A stretch of DNA of 38,037 bases. Origin: a virus. The stretch lies in the IMG/VR virus record IMGVR_UViG_3300022937_003904, positions 1 to 38,037 of that record, one strand, 5' to 3'. Positions 1 through 8,359 of the stretch are shown here, piece by piece. The translations under genes and the position numbers were made by a program. The notes beneath the pieces were generated by a model that searched no databases, was not told the origin of the DNA, and worked only from the letters and a program-made list of their open reading frames with translations. Each line of letters begins with the position of its first letter. Positions within the stretch are counted from its first letter, which is position 1.

Positions 1-3000
1 AGCGGCAGAACTTTTCAAGAGTTTCCTGACCTAACATTTGATGAGCTCGGCCCCGAATTGCTCGATGATCCAGTCAAGAAAGCACGCCTGATGAAAACAC
101 TTGGCAACCTTACTGACAGGTTTGTTGACGCTGTAGGTGAGGACAACTTCTTCTATGAGTTGCAATTCAACAAGCTTTCAGCTCAACATATGGTCAACAG
201 AGCTTTGATCGAATTGCACGATCAGACTGGAATCAACCTTATTACAACTTGTGACTCTCACTATCCCACTCCTAACAAATGGGAAGCTAGAGAGCTTTAT
301 AAGAAGCTCGGATGGATGGGTAAGGAGATGACTCCTCTTCCTGAGTTTGATGACCTTAAGTGTGAGCTGTATCCCAAGAATGCCTCACAGGTCTGGGATG
401 AGTTTGAGCTCGGCTGGAACAAGTATGATTTCTATAAAGGGCGTGAGGACATAGTCAAGGATAGTATCGAGAGGACCCACGACCAAGTCTGGGATCGCTA
501 TCAAGACATGTGGGTGGATTCAAAGGCTAAGCTGCCGAATTACGCTGTGCCTCAAAAGAGTCATCCCTGCTATCCTTCTGCTCCTGAAGAGACGCCCTTC
601 CAGCAGTTGGCGCTCAAGGTAAAGAACGCAATGATCAGTACGGGTCTTGCTTCTAAGCCTGAGTATGTTGCTCGAGTCAAGGAAGAACTGGACGATATCA
701 AGTTTCTTGGCTTTGAGAATTACTTTTTGACTATGCATGACGTGTTCCACCTCGCAGCTGAAAAGACGCTGTTCGGCCCCGCTCGAGGTTCAGGTGGCGG
801 ATCCCTTGTCAATTACTTGTTAGGCATTACTCAGGTTGATCCCATTCCATACGGATTGCTCTGGTCTCGATTCCTCGGCCGCCATCGTACTTCTTGGCCT
901 GATATTGACTCTGATGCTGGCGACCGCGATGCGCTCATCGACGCAGCTAGAGAGCTTTTTGGTGAAGATGCAGTGATTCCTGTCTCTAACTTCAACACTC
1001 TTAAACTCAAGTCCATCGTTAAGGATGTTGCCAAGTTTTATGATGTTCCATTCCAAGAGGTGAATGCGCTTACAGGACCACTCCAATCTGAGGTTGAGCC
1101 TCATGCTCGAGATGCTAACACTGAGAAGTCTGTGTTCGTCCTCACCCATGAGGATTGCATGAAGTACTCCAAGAAGTACAAGGATTTCATGGAGAAGTAC
1201 CCTGACGTTGAAAAGCACGTGAGTACACTATTCATGGAGCAGAGATCTATTGGTCGACACGCAGGTGGTGTCCTAATTGCCGATGAGCGTGAGCTTGAGC
1301 AGACAATGCCGTTAATCTCAGTGCGTGGTGACTTACAGACTCCTTGGACTGAAGGCATGAACTTCCGTAACCTGGAAGATAACGGCTTTATTAAGTTTGA
1401 CTTTCTTGGATTGACGCTGATGAAGGATGTGGAAAACTGCATTCGCAGAATCTTGATCAAGAACGGCAATCCCTCACCAACCTTTTTACAGATCAGAGAT
1501 TTCTTTGATGAGCATCTTAACTGTCGCTACATAGGGCAGGATGACCAAAAGGTTTGGGAAAACACATATCATAATGCATCATTTGCACCCGGCATCTTCC
1601 AATTTACTGCTCAAGGTGCCAGAAACTTCTGCCACCAAGCTAAGCCTCGAAACATTGAGGAGCTTGCTGCAATTACTGCTATTTACCGGCCTGGACCACT
1701 CAAGGCAAATGTTCACGTTAAATACGTGGAAGCCGGAAAAGATATCGAGAATATCCAGTATGCACATCCGATCATCGAGGAGGTCTTAGGGCCAACAAGA
1801 GGCTTCATTACTTTCCAAGAACAGTTTATGACGCTTGCTGTTAAGCTTGCCGGATTCTCTCCAGGTGAATCAGATAAGATGCGCAAGACTCTTGTGAAGA
1901 AGTCTTTGGATACGATCGGTAAAAAAGGCTCTGAGCGTGACCAGCTTCGCAAGCAGTTCGTTGAAGGTGCAGAAAGGCTCCACGGCCTAGATCCAAAGGA
2001 TATGAACGATCTCTTTGACAAGATCGAGTTCTTCTCTCTCTACGGATTTAATAAGTCACATGCTGTTGCTTACGCAATCGACAGCTACTACGCTGCGTGG
2101 CTATATACTTATCATCCCAGAGAGTGGATCGCTACTGTTCTCGAGTCTGAGAATAATTCGCCACAAGGGCTAGCAAAAGCTATTCGAGAATCCAAAGCGT
2201 TAGGCTATAAGTTTGCTCCAGCAGATGTAAACTATTCAGGAGACGAGTGGACCTATAATAAAGAGTTGCAAGCTCTCATGCCTCCCCTTTCATCAATTAA
2301 AGGGCTTGGCGATAAAGCGATGGATGAAATACTTTCTGCTCGTCCATTTAAGAACTTGAATGATCTTTTCTATGACAGTGAAGGTGAGTGGCGGCATTCT
2401 AAAGTGAACAAGACTTGCTTTGAAGCGCTATGTCAGATTGAAGCGCTCTCTTCTCTCGAGGAGTTCAAGGAAGGAAAACTCGATAATCATAGACAGCTCC
2501 TTCACATCATCTCAGAAAACTATGAAAAGATCAGGAAAGGTCGAACAGGAGAAGACAAGCTCCGTGAACGCCTAGTTCGAATCGGCGAGCAAATCAAAGA
2601 TGAGTTCGACAAGATCTTGCGCGTTTACGAGAAGACTAAGATGTCCGATTTGCAAGAACAAGCGTATCAACATATCTTTAATTGCAGTATCGTTGACTGG
2701 TGCTACAGTGAGCATGCAGCAGATTTAGTCAAAGACATAGGGCATCCGAACCATAAGCGACAAGCTCAACTCGATAAATGCTTCGAAAGGCTTGCAAACT
2801 ACTATGCCAGAAGAGATAAACTCGCAGACAGAATAGAGTCACTATTCAATATTGACACTTCTATTCTAGGTGTCTCTCACATCAAGGATTGGTCAAGAGA
2901 TGAAAAGATAGTCTTGTACCAACAAATAACGTCAGCTATTAATAACGCGCTGGTCTTTCCTGTAGAAGTTATGCGTAGAATTGAGAAAGCTGATGTTAAG

Positions 3001-3303
3001 TCTATATGTGAAATGGTGGGCGGAGATAAAGGTGTTGCCTGGGGTTGTGCAACTGAGATCATTAAAAAGAAGACCAAAAACGGCAAGGAATTTTACCGAA
3101 TCAGAATGATGGACGACCAGAACAGGACAGCATGGCTTCGTGTTTGGGGCAAGTTCTTTGATTGGGGTGAAGAGCGAGGTCAAAAGATCTATTATGAACC
3201 GCAACCCTTTTCCTACTGGCTTGTGGAAACCGAAGTAGATCCAAACTGGGGTGCATCTTCAGCCGCCTGGAAAATGAGAAAGATACCGCTTTATGATGAT
3301 TAA
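1..3303 (+). CDS. dnaE: DNA polymerase III alpha subunit (DnaE-like), 5'-truncated
   Basis: This is the replicative C-family DNA polymerase, which would copy the phage genome. The reading frame is open from base 1, so the start lies outside the window and 1100 residues remain. Visible landmarks follow DnaE order. The end of a PHP domain (CDSHYPTPNKWEAREL) is followed by the palm motif GPARGSGGGSL. The catalytic aspartates sit in PDIDSD (bases 898-915), and the third in IKFDFLGL. HAGGVLIADE, the RPGPLK motif, YGFNKSHAVAYA and a C-terminal OB-like segment (KKKTKNGKEFYRIRMMDD) follow. A helical stretch between the fingers and the OB fold looks lineage specific. Many phages use a family A or B polymerase instead, so a bacterial-type pol III is notable. 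The identity is firm; whether it needs the host clamp and loader is unknown. Confidence 0.95.
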   Translation, partial: SGRTFQEFPDLTFDELGPELLDDPVKKARLMKTLGNLTDRFVDAVGEDNFFYELQFNKLSAQHMVNRALIELHDQTGINLITTCDSHYPTPNKWEARELYKKLGWMGKEMTPLPEFDDLKCELYPKNASQVWDEFELGWNKYDFYKGREDIVKDSIERTHDQVWDRYQDMWVDSKAKLPNYAVPQKSHPCYPSAPEETPFQQLALKVKNAMISTGLASKPEYVARVKEELDDIKFLGFENYFLTMHDVFHLAAEKTLFGPARGSGGGSLVNYLLGITQVDPIPYGLLWSRFLGRHRTSWPDIDSDAGDRDALIDAARELFGEDAVIPVSNFNTLKLKSIVKDVAKFYDVPFQEVNALTGPLQSEVEPHARDANTEKSVFVLTHEDCMKYSKKYKDFMEKYPDVEKHVSTLFMEQRSIGRHAGGVLIADERELEQTMPLISVRGDLQTPWTEGMNFRNLEDNGFIKFDFLGLTLMKDVENCIRRILIKNGNPSPTFLQIRDFFDEHLNCRYIGQDDQKVWENTYHNASFAPGIFQFTAQGARNFCHQAKPRNIEELAAITAIYRPGPLKANVHVKYVEAGKDIENIQYAHPIIEEVLGPTRGFITFQEQFMTLAVKLAGFSPGESDKMRKTLVKKSLDTIGKKGSERDQLRKQFVEGAERLHGLDPKDMNDLFDKIEFFSLYGFNKSHAVAYAIDSYYAAWLYTYHPREWIATVLESENNSPQGLAKAIRESKALGYKFAPADVNYSGDEWTYNKELQALMPPLSSIKGLGDKAMDEILSARPFKNLNDLFYDSEGEWRHSKVNKTCFEALCQIEALSSLEEFKEGKLDNHRQLLHIISENYEKIRKGRTGEDKLRERLVRIGEQIKDEFDKILRVYEKTKMSDLQEQAYQHIFNCSIVDWCYSEHAADLVKDIGHPNHKRQAQLDKCFERLANYYARRDKLADRIESLFNIDTSILGVSHIKDWSRDEKIVLYQQITSAINNALVFPVEVMRRIEKADVKSICEMVGGDKGVAWGCATEIIKKKTKNGKEFYRIRMMDDQNRTAWLRVWGKFFDWGEERGQKIYYEPQPFSYWLVETEVDPNWGASSAAWKMRKIPLYDD

Positions 3304-3487
3304 GCCAGGTGAACTAGTTCGAATAACAAAAACCGCTGTACAAGATAGTAGGTTTTTGAACAAGGTTGGAGTGTTAATACGTGACGACGGAGTGGATGAT
3401 TGTGGAATTCCAGAAGTATTCATTCTTGTTGAAAGTGATATAATATGCGTATATCCTGATGGATATGAGATTGTGGAGAAAAATTGA
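3293..3487 (+). CDS. small hypothetical protein, SH3-like
   Basis: A 64-residue protein begins inside the end of the polymerase gene (11 nt overlap), at tandem ATG codons 3293 or 3296. It begins IKPGELVRI and has alternating short hydrophobic strands, which suggests a small SH3- or KOW-like beta barrel. It ends 4 nt into the next gene, so the three genes are probably co-translated. No specific function is recognised. Confidence 0.6.
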   Translation: MMIKPGELVRITKTAVQDSRFLNKVGVLIRDDGVDDCGIPEVFILVESDIICVYPDGYEIVEKN

Positions 3488-4395
3488 TAACCTTTCCCGT
3501 CAATAAAATCGTTTTAGAGGGTTGCGACCTCTCAGGAAAGACAACGCTTTACAACGAGATACACAAAAGGTCAGGGTTTAGGTGGAACATGGATGATAGA
3601 TCCGGTGTTTCAATGTGTGTTTACGCTAACCTTTATAATCGGGATGATTTTTATCACCGAAATAATCTCCATTTGGAGATGTCGAACTTAAACAACCAGT
3701 TTGTTCTTCTGTACCCAGACATTCATACCATTCATGAAAGATTTTTAAGCAGAGGTGATGAAGCACAAGATATCTCTTCTTTGAGCGACCTTCACGTTCT
3801 TTTTGGAAAAGAGCTTGAAAGATATTGCATGCTACCTAATTTTCATATTTTCCAGACCGGAAAACCAGAAGAACAAGCACAAGAAGTTGTAAGAAGATGT
3901 CGGAGGCTTGAAAATATCTCCATAGACACAATCGGAAATTATGTCAGAGAGTTTGCCAAATTTCAGCCTAACAGAGAATCCACTACAGTTCAATTTCACT
4001 TTTATGATGACGGGACCTTTGGCACAGTTAACGAAGCAATTCTTTCAACTCCTGGTGAAGAAGAATACTACCAAAAGATCAGGCAGAACTTCCTTCAAAA
4101 GATTGAAAATGAGCTTAAGGGAAACAATCACTACGGTAGAAAAGAGACGCCTGAATCTAGGCGGTTTGTGTTTGCAGGCGAAGAATGCATATCGTTCATT
4201 CAGGCAGTATTTAGAGATGATCTACTTGATGTGCACGCTGTGTTTAGATCTTCCGATACCGAGCACAAGACAGGAACAGACGTTCAGCTGATACACATGC
4301 TTGGAAGAGATGTATTTAGAATTCTTAATCTAGACCCGGCCCAACACAAGGCTAGATTTCGATTTAATGTTAATAGTGCACACGTGCTAATCTAG
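3484..4395 (+). CDS. P-loop (d)NMP kinase fused to a minimal thymidylate-synthase/hydroxymethylase-like domain
   Basis: Residues 1 to about 145 are a thymidylate-kinase-like P-loop domain (VLEGCDLSGKTTL, then MDDRSG and a LID-like RFLSRGDE). Residues about 145-303 match the thymidylate synthase core. PESRR (S225-R227) corresponds to the phosphate-binding SRR, C235 to the catalytic cysteine, and RSSD (255-258) to RSxD. The Cys-to-Arg spacing of 20 residues equals that of E. coli ThyA. NSAHV near the end resembles the HxY motif. The ungapped position of E. coli N177 is D266; an Asp there marks dCMP-specific members such as T4 dCMP hydroxymethylase. The TS part is far shorter than ThyA (264 aa), so activity is uncertain. 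It starts at TTG, overlapping the previous stop. A role in making or phosphorylating a modified pyrimidine nucleotide is an inference. Confidence 0.7.
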   Translation: MITFPVNKIVLEGCDLSGKTTLYNEIHKRSGFRWNMDDRSGVSMCVYANLYNRDDFYHRNNLHLEMSNLNNQFVLLYPDIHTIHERFLSRGDEAQDISSLSDLHVLFGKELERYCMLPNFHIFQTGKPEEQAQEVVRRCRRLENISIDTIGNYVREFAKFQPNRESTTVQFHFYDDGTFGTVNEAILSTPGEEEYYQKIRQNFLQKIENELKGNNHYGRKETPESRRFVFAGEECISFIQAVFRDDLLDVHAVFRSSDTEHKTGTDVQLIHMLGRDVFRILNLDPAQHKARFRFNVNSAHVLI

Positions 4396-4405
4396 GAAAA
4401 AAACA

Positions 4406-4846
4406 GTGTCAGACCCAAACCACCGAAGCTCAAAATATCCTCTCAGCACAATGTCTGCGCCTATAAAACCTACAGATATCACAAGACACAAAGCTGAAAC
4501 GCTTAAGGTTACAAATCACTATGTAAAAAAAGAATACGATCGCCTTTATGAGCAAGCTGAGGTTCTCATGAAGCAGTTTAATGATCTAGACCGACGCGTT
4601 AAAATAACGACTATGATCGAATCGGTTCGTAGAAAATTTAAACCCGTCCCTGGGAACACGTATTGGCTTTATATGAGAGACCGCGGAGATTTATTTTTAA
4701 GCCTAATAGGAAAAGATGATTGGGCAGCAGGAATACCGGGGCAGTACGTTGCGCAAGTCGAAAGACTGGGTGATAGTACTTGGGAAGTAATTGATACACA
4801 TGAAGACTTTGAGTCATTTTGGGAAAAAATCAAGGGAGACGAGTAA
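4406..4846 (+). CDS. DUF2452 family protein
   Basis: A 146-residue protein starting at GTG after AGGAAA. The pattern YEQAEVLMKQF, then FKPVPGNTYWLY, then LSLIGKDDW and STWEVID is characteristic of DUF2452, a family of unknown function found in bacteria and large phages. The N-terminus is probably flexible. It ends one base before the next gene's ATG, so it is co-transcribed with the epimerase downstream. Confidence 0.7.
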   Translation: MSDPNHRSSKYPLSTMSAPIKPTDITRHKAETLKVTNHYVKKEYDRLYEQAEVLMKQFNDLDRRVKITTMIESVRRKFKPVPGNTYWLYMRDRGDLFLSLIGKDDWAAGIPGQYVAQVERLGDSTWEVIDTHEDFESFWEKIKGDE

Positions 4847-5773
4847 ATGAGAAGAGCACTAGTTACAGGTGCAGCAGGATTTATAGGATCAAATCTGGTC
4901 AAAAGGCTCTTGGCAGAAGGCTGGGATGTTGTAGGCGTAGATGACCTTAGCTCGGGACACCTTGAGCTACTTGACGGTGTTAGAGGACTGCGGCTTGTTA
5001 TAAACGATTTCGCCTGCAAATCGATAATCGAATCCATTGAGTGTCAAGAATTTGATGTCGTCTTTCACTTGGCGGCAATTCCAAGAGTAAGTTTCTCAGT
5101 TGAGAATCCTGCGCTTACCACTGACGTCAATGTCGCGAGAACAGTCTGTCTTATGGAGGCATGCCGCGGAAACGTAGAGAGGTTTGTGTATTCATCTTCT
5201 TCGTCGGTTTATGGAGGAGCGGATACTCTTCCTACACCAGTGACATATCCCAGAGATCCTAAGTCTCCATACGCATGGCAGAAATCTTGCATAGAAGATC
5301 TTCTTAGAACTTTTGGAAACTTGTACGATTTTGACTCCGTGTGCCTAAGATATTTTAATGTCTTTGGTCCCAGTCAATATGGTGACTCTCCTTACTCGAC
5401 TGCAATCTCTGCGTGGTGTCATGCTGTTAAAAACGGAACGCCTCTTCGCAAAGATGGATCAGGAGAGCAAAGTAGAGATATGTGTTATGTCGATAATGTT
5501 GTAGATGTAAACATTCGTGCAGCAAATCACGAAGGAACATTTAGAGGTGAAGCTTTCAATGTGGCATGCGGCGATCGAACAAGCAATAACGAAATCCTCG
5601 ATGCCTTTAAAGAGAGGTTCGGAGATTTACAAATAGATGAGGCACCGTTTAGGCCTGGAGATGTTATGCACACTCAGGCAGACATTTCAGAAACTGAACG
5701 TGTATTTGGTTATAAACCACTTGTTCGTTTTTGGGAAGGCCTTGAGAAAACTTTTGACTGGTGGGACATTTAA
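4847..5773 (+). CDS. NAD-dependent sugar-nucleotide epimerase/dehydratase (extended SDR)
   Basis: This is a 308-residue extended short-chain dehydrogenase of the UDP-hexose 4-epimerase type, expected to act on a nucleotide sugar in the cytoplasm. The Rossmann glycine motif TGAAGFIG is at residues 7-14, followed by an acidic NAD ribose ligand in VDDLSSGH. Further on are the FHLAA motif, SSSSVYG carrying the catalytic Ser/Thr region, YAWQK (the Tyr-xxx-Lys pair) and RYFNVFGP. The length is close to WbpP and GalE relatives. Together with the phosphomannomutase-like gene at 31939 it suggests phage-driven sugar-nucleotide or surface-glycan metabolism. The exact substrate cannot be read from sequence. 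Confidence 0.88.
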   Translation: MRRALVTGAAGFIGSNLVKRLLAEGWDVVGVDDLSSGHLELLDGVRGLRLVINDFACKSIIESIECQEFDVVFHLAAIPRVSFSVENPALTTDVNVARTVCLMEACRGNVERFVYSSSSSVYGGADTLPTPVTYPRDPKSPYAWQKSCIEDLLRTFGNLYDFDSVCLRYFNVFGPSQYGDSPYSTAISAWCHAVKNGTPLRKDGSGEQSRDMCYVDNVVDVNIRAANHEGTFRGEAFNVACGDRTSNNEILDAFKERFGDLQIDEAPFRPGDVMHTQADISETERVFGYKPLVRFWEGLEKTFDWWDI

Positions 5774-5821
5774 TAACGCAGGTGTAACAAGATACATATT
5801 TACAGCGTCTGGAGTAGTTTA

Positions 5822-7702
5822 ATGGGTGGTATTGCATTTAAAGATAGTCAAGGAAGCTCATTAGCAAGCGGAGTTGAAAGACAATATGTGAAAGACACAC
5901 TCGATGATCTCTTCACAAACCACTTAAAAGATGCAGGAATTTCAGGATACGAGCCGGTTGGCTCTACGGGAAAGAAATCTATCGCTGGGGATCTTGATAT
6001 CGCAGTTCAACCTGAACAGGAAGATGTCAAACTAGCAAAAACTCAGATCTATAGAAATCTTGTTGGTTCGTTAGGCGCTGATAGAGTAAAGGTGATCGGT
6101 CCCAACCTCACAGTTTTATATCCAATAAAAGGTGATCCAGAAGAGCGAGATGCTCAGGTCGACTTAATGATTGCGCCAGATCTTGAGAGCGCAGGGTGGT
6201 TGATGGCAGGTGTCGGGGACGAAGGCATCAAAGGCATTTTTAGAAACGTGATGCTTGGGCATATTGCTGCAGAGAGAAGCAAAGAGCTTGGAACTCATGA
6301 GAAGTTAACTGTCGCCACCCCCGGCGGACTAGGCAGACTTTCTCTTGATCCTGCTCTTGATCCTGAGTTACCAAAAAACAAGCGAAAGTTTAAGCTAGTA
6401 GGCCCGAGAATCACTAGCCCGCAAGCAATATTGGACGGTTTAGGCATTCCAAGCAATCCATCAGAGACTGCAAGTTTTGAAGGACTGGTAAATGTTATGA
6501 CTAAAGATCCTGAGTTAAAACAAATGCTTTCGACGTTTAAAGATTATTTATCACAAAGAGTGACTAATGCACAACACCCACAATTTCAAAGAGTGCTAAG
6601 TCACGTGGAGTCAGTTATGAGTGAAGCTATGATTAGAAGTGCAGTGAGAAAGATGCTAGAAATGAAGCAGAATCAACTGCAGGAAAAGATTGTAAAGATA
6701 GGTGAGGATGAGCTTTACGATCTCACAGATGATAACCTCGAAGCTCTGAGATCATTTATACGATCCGAGCTCGGTGTAAGCGAATACGATCCTGACGCAT
6801 CACGTCAGTCTTACATTGATTCGATTGACGCAGTGAGAGGTGACACTCAATTTTCTGATGCTATGGCAGGCTACCCTGATGAGTACAAAAAACTTGTTTT
6901 GGATTATCTCATGTCTGCTGAAGAAGGACCAGATGAGATTGGTCCAATGCTATTTTCTCTCTCTGCAGGCAATTCATCCCTAGTAGATATCCCAGATCAG
7001 CTTTTAGATATTCTTCACTATAATGAAGGGCAAGGGCTTGGGCGAGGAGAGCTTTTAACTCCACTTCTTTACGACAAGTCTTCTTGGGTTGGCGGTGCAT
7101 CCGCTACACACGACGTAGATATCGGAGATCAAGCCTGGGAAATTAAGCATCACAGGTCTTTCAACGAACCTTTCGTTTTCGGTGGCGGTGCAAAGTCTTT
7201 CTTTAGATCGCCTAATAATCTCGCTTCAGCAATTAAAGCTGCTGGGTACGATATAGACCAGTTGCAAACAATGGGTAGAGACGAAAGCTTAAAGGCGATT
7301 GAGGACATTGTCACTAACTACAAGCCAGAGATTGACGGTAAGGTTATAGACTCTTCTGCAAAGATGCTTCACTTGCTTGATCAAATTGCTAGAGAGCACG
7401 TTCTACCCAAGGGAGAGGCAGGCGTTCTTTTATATCAGTCTAAGTCCGCTGCTGGATCACCTGCAAAAACTAGATTTGTTGACAAGGATGATCTTTACTT
7501 CTACGCTTTCGGTGGAAGAAAGACCGGTAGATATCTTCTATACGCACCTGAATCACCATCCCCCAGTCGAGAATCTATGGCACCTCCCGTTGTTGACGAA
7601 GAAGAACCAGCACAACCTGAAGAGGCTGAGCAGTCAGAAGAAAATCTGAATGAGTCAGCGCAAAATCGATGGCAGCTAATAGCGGGTATCAAAGATGTCT
7701 AA
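5822..7702 (+). CDS. large protein with N-terminal nucleotidyltransferase-fold motif
   Basis: The protein has 626 residues and starts at ATG after TGGAG. Near residues 45-60 it carries GSTGKKSIAGDLDIAV, the helix-turn GS followed by DxD of the DNA-polymerase-beta nucleotidyltransferase superfamily. A third carboxylate is plausible in AQVDLMIAP. The middle is helical (residues about 210-330, including IRSAVRKMLEMKQNQL). A later part around residues 420-560 (GDQAWEIKHHRSF, then LLYQSKSA) may form a second domain. The tail is acidic and Pro/Glu rich and ends NLNESAQNRWQLIAGI, resembling the tag helices of neighbouring proteins. What it transfers is unknown. It could be a virion protein, an RNA-modifying enzyme or a toxin-like transferase. 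Confidence 0.6.
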   Translation: MGGIAFKDSQGSSLASGVERQYVKDTLDDLFTNHLKDAGISGYEPVGSTGKKSIAGDLDIAVQPEQEDVKLAKTQIYRNLVGSLGADRVKVIGPNLTVLYPIKGDPEERDAQVDLMIAPDLESAGWLMAGVGDEGIKGIFRNVMLGHIAAERSKELGTHEKLTVATPGGLGRLSLDPALDPELPKNKRKFKLVGPRITSPQAILDGLGIPSNPSETASFEGLVNVMTKDPELKQMLSTFKDYLSQRVTNAQHPQFQRVLSHVESVMSEAMIRSAVRKMLEMKQNQLQEKIVKIGEDELYDLTDDNLEALRSFIRSELGVSEYDPDASRQSYIDSIDAVRGDTQFSDAMAGYPDEYKKLVLDYLMSAEEGPDEIGPMLFSLSAGNSSLVDIPDQLLDILHYNEGQGLGRGELLTPLLYDKSSWVGGASATHDVDIGDQAWEIKHHRSFNEPFVFGGGAKSFFRSPNNLASAIKAAGYDIDQLQTMGRDESLKAIEDIVTNYKPEIDGKVIDSSAKMLHLLDQIAREHVLPKGEAGVLLYQSKSAAGSPAKTRFVDKDDLYFYAFGGRKTGRYLLYAPESPSPSRESMAPPVVDEEEPAQPEEAEQSEENLNESAQNRWQLIAGIKDV

Positions 7703-8291
7703 TATGAAGGTCTTGATGGAAGGGTGGAGAACCTTTCTAAATGAGCAAGACGACGATCAGGGGCATTATTATCATTTATCACCTGTGAAATTTGAACAGT
7801 TCGCCCAGCAACTCAAACCTGCCCACATAGCGTCAGAGCCTGGATTTCACTTTGGAACCAAAAAGACTGCGCTAATAGTCGCAGACAAGCTCAAGAAAGA
7901 GGGCAGAGTAAAACCAGGTGACGTGGTTTATCTTTATAAAGTAAGCCTTAACATGACTAGCCCACTAAAGATGCTTGAGAATAGAATGGGATCTTGGGGT
8001 GTTGCATCTATTGTTAACGAGATGTTTGAGGGAGAAACTTCATTTTCACCGTCTGATGAACAAATTGATGATTTCTATGAAGATGTAGTCACAACACCTT
8101 CAGGCGAGAACTTAAAAGATTTAATGTTCGAACCCGCTATAGAAGTAAAAGAATTCATTAGCTGGTTTAACGATCAAGGCTATGATTCAATCGAATATGA
8201 TAACACATTTGAAGGTGGAGGAACATCTTACATTGTGTTTAAGCCTGAACAAATCTCCATCGTTGATGTTGAAGAGTACGAAGTTTCTTAA
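7695..8291 (+). CDS. ADP-ribosyltransferase-like protein
   Basis: A 198-residue protein overlapping the previous stop by 8 nt; ATG 7704 is an alternative start. After an N-terminal helix MKVLMEGWRTFLNEQ it reads YYHLSPVKFEQF, then GFHFGTKKTA. Near the end it has GYDSIEYDNTFEGGGTSYIVF followed by PEQISIV. That arrangement (His in the first strand, HFGT, then a Y-x-N-x-x-E-x-G-x-SYIVF strand before QI) resembles the ART-PolyVal and related ADP-ribosyltransferase folds that use NAD. The exact catalytic triad cannot be fixed by eye. Its position directly after the nucleotidyltransferase-like gene suggests a paired role. Phage enzymes of this fold can modify host proteins, but that is inference here. 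Confidence 0.5.
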   Translation: MSNMKVLMEGWRTFLNEQDDDQGHYYHLSPVKFEQFAQQLKPAHIASEPGFHFGTKKTALIVADKLKKEGRVKPGDVVYLYKVSLNMTSPLKMLENRMGSWGVASIVNEMFEGETSFSPSDEQIDDFYEDVVTTPSGENLKDLMFEPAIEVKEFISWFNDQGYDSIEYDNTFEGGGTSYIVFKPEQISIVDVEEYEVS

Positions 8292-8330
8292 TTTAAACAT
8301 AATAAAAGAATAAAAAAACCTCGAATGTGT

Positions 8331-8336
8331 TATAAT
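8331..8336 (+). promoter_or_regulatory. putative promoter -10 box with TG extension, upstream of guaB-like gene
   Basis: TATAAT is preceded by TGT, giving an extended -10 element in a 68-nt gap. A start about 7 nt downstream would give a short leader containing GGAG before GTG 8360. No good -35 is visible. The same TGTGnG/T-TATAAT pattern recurs at 21008, 22831 and 28242. Confidence 0.5.
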
Positions 8337-8359
8337 CATTTATATCACATGGAGAAATA

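Noticed and set aside
520-3204. Long open frames on the - strand inside the polymerase gene
   Set aside because: They are shadows of a well-supported + strand gene with full DnaE motifs and have no recognisable domains.
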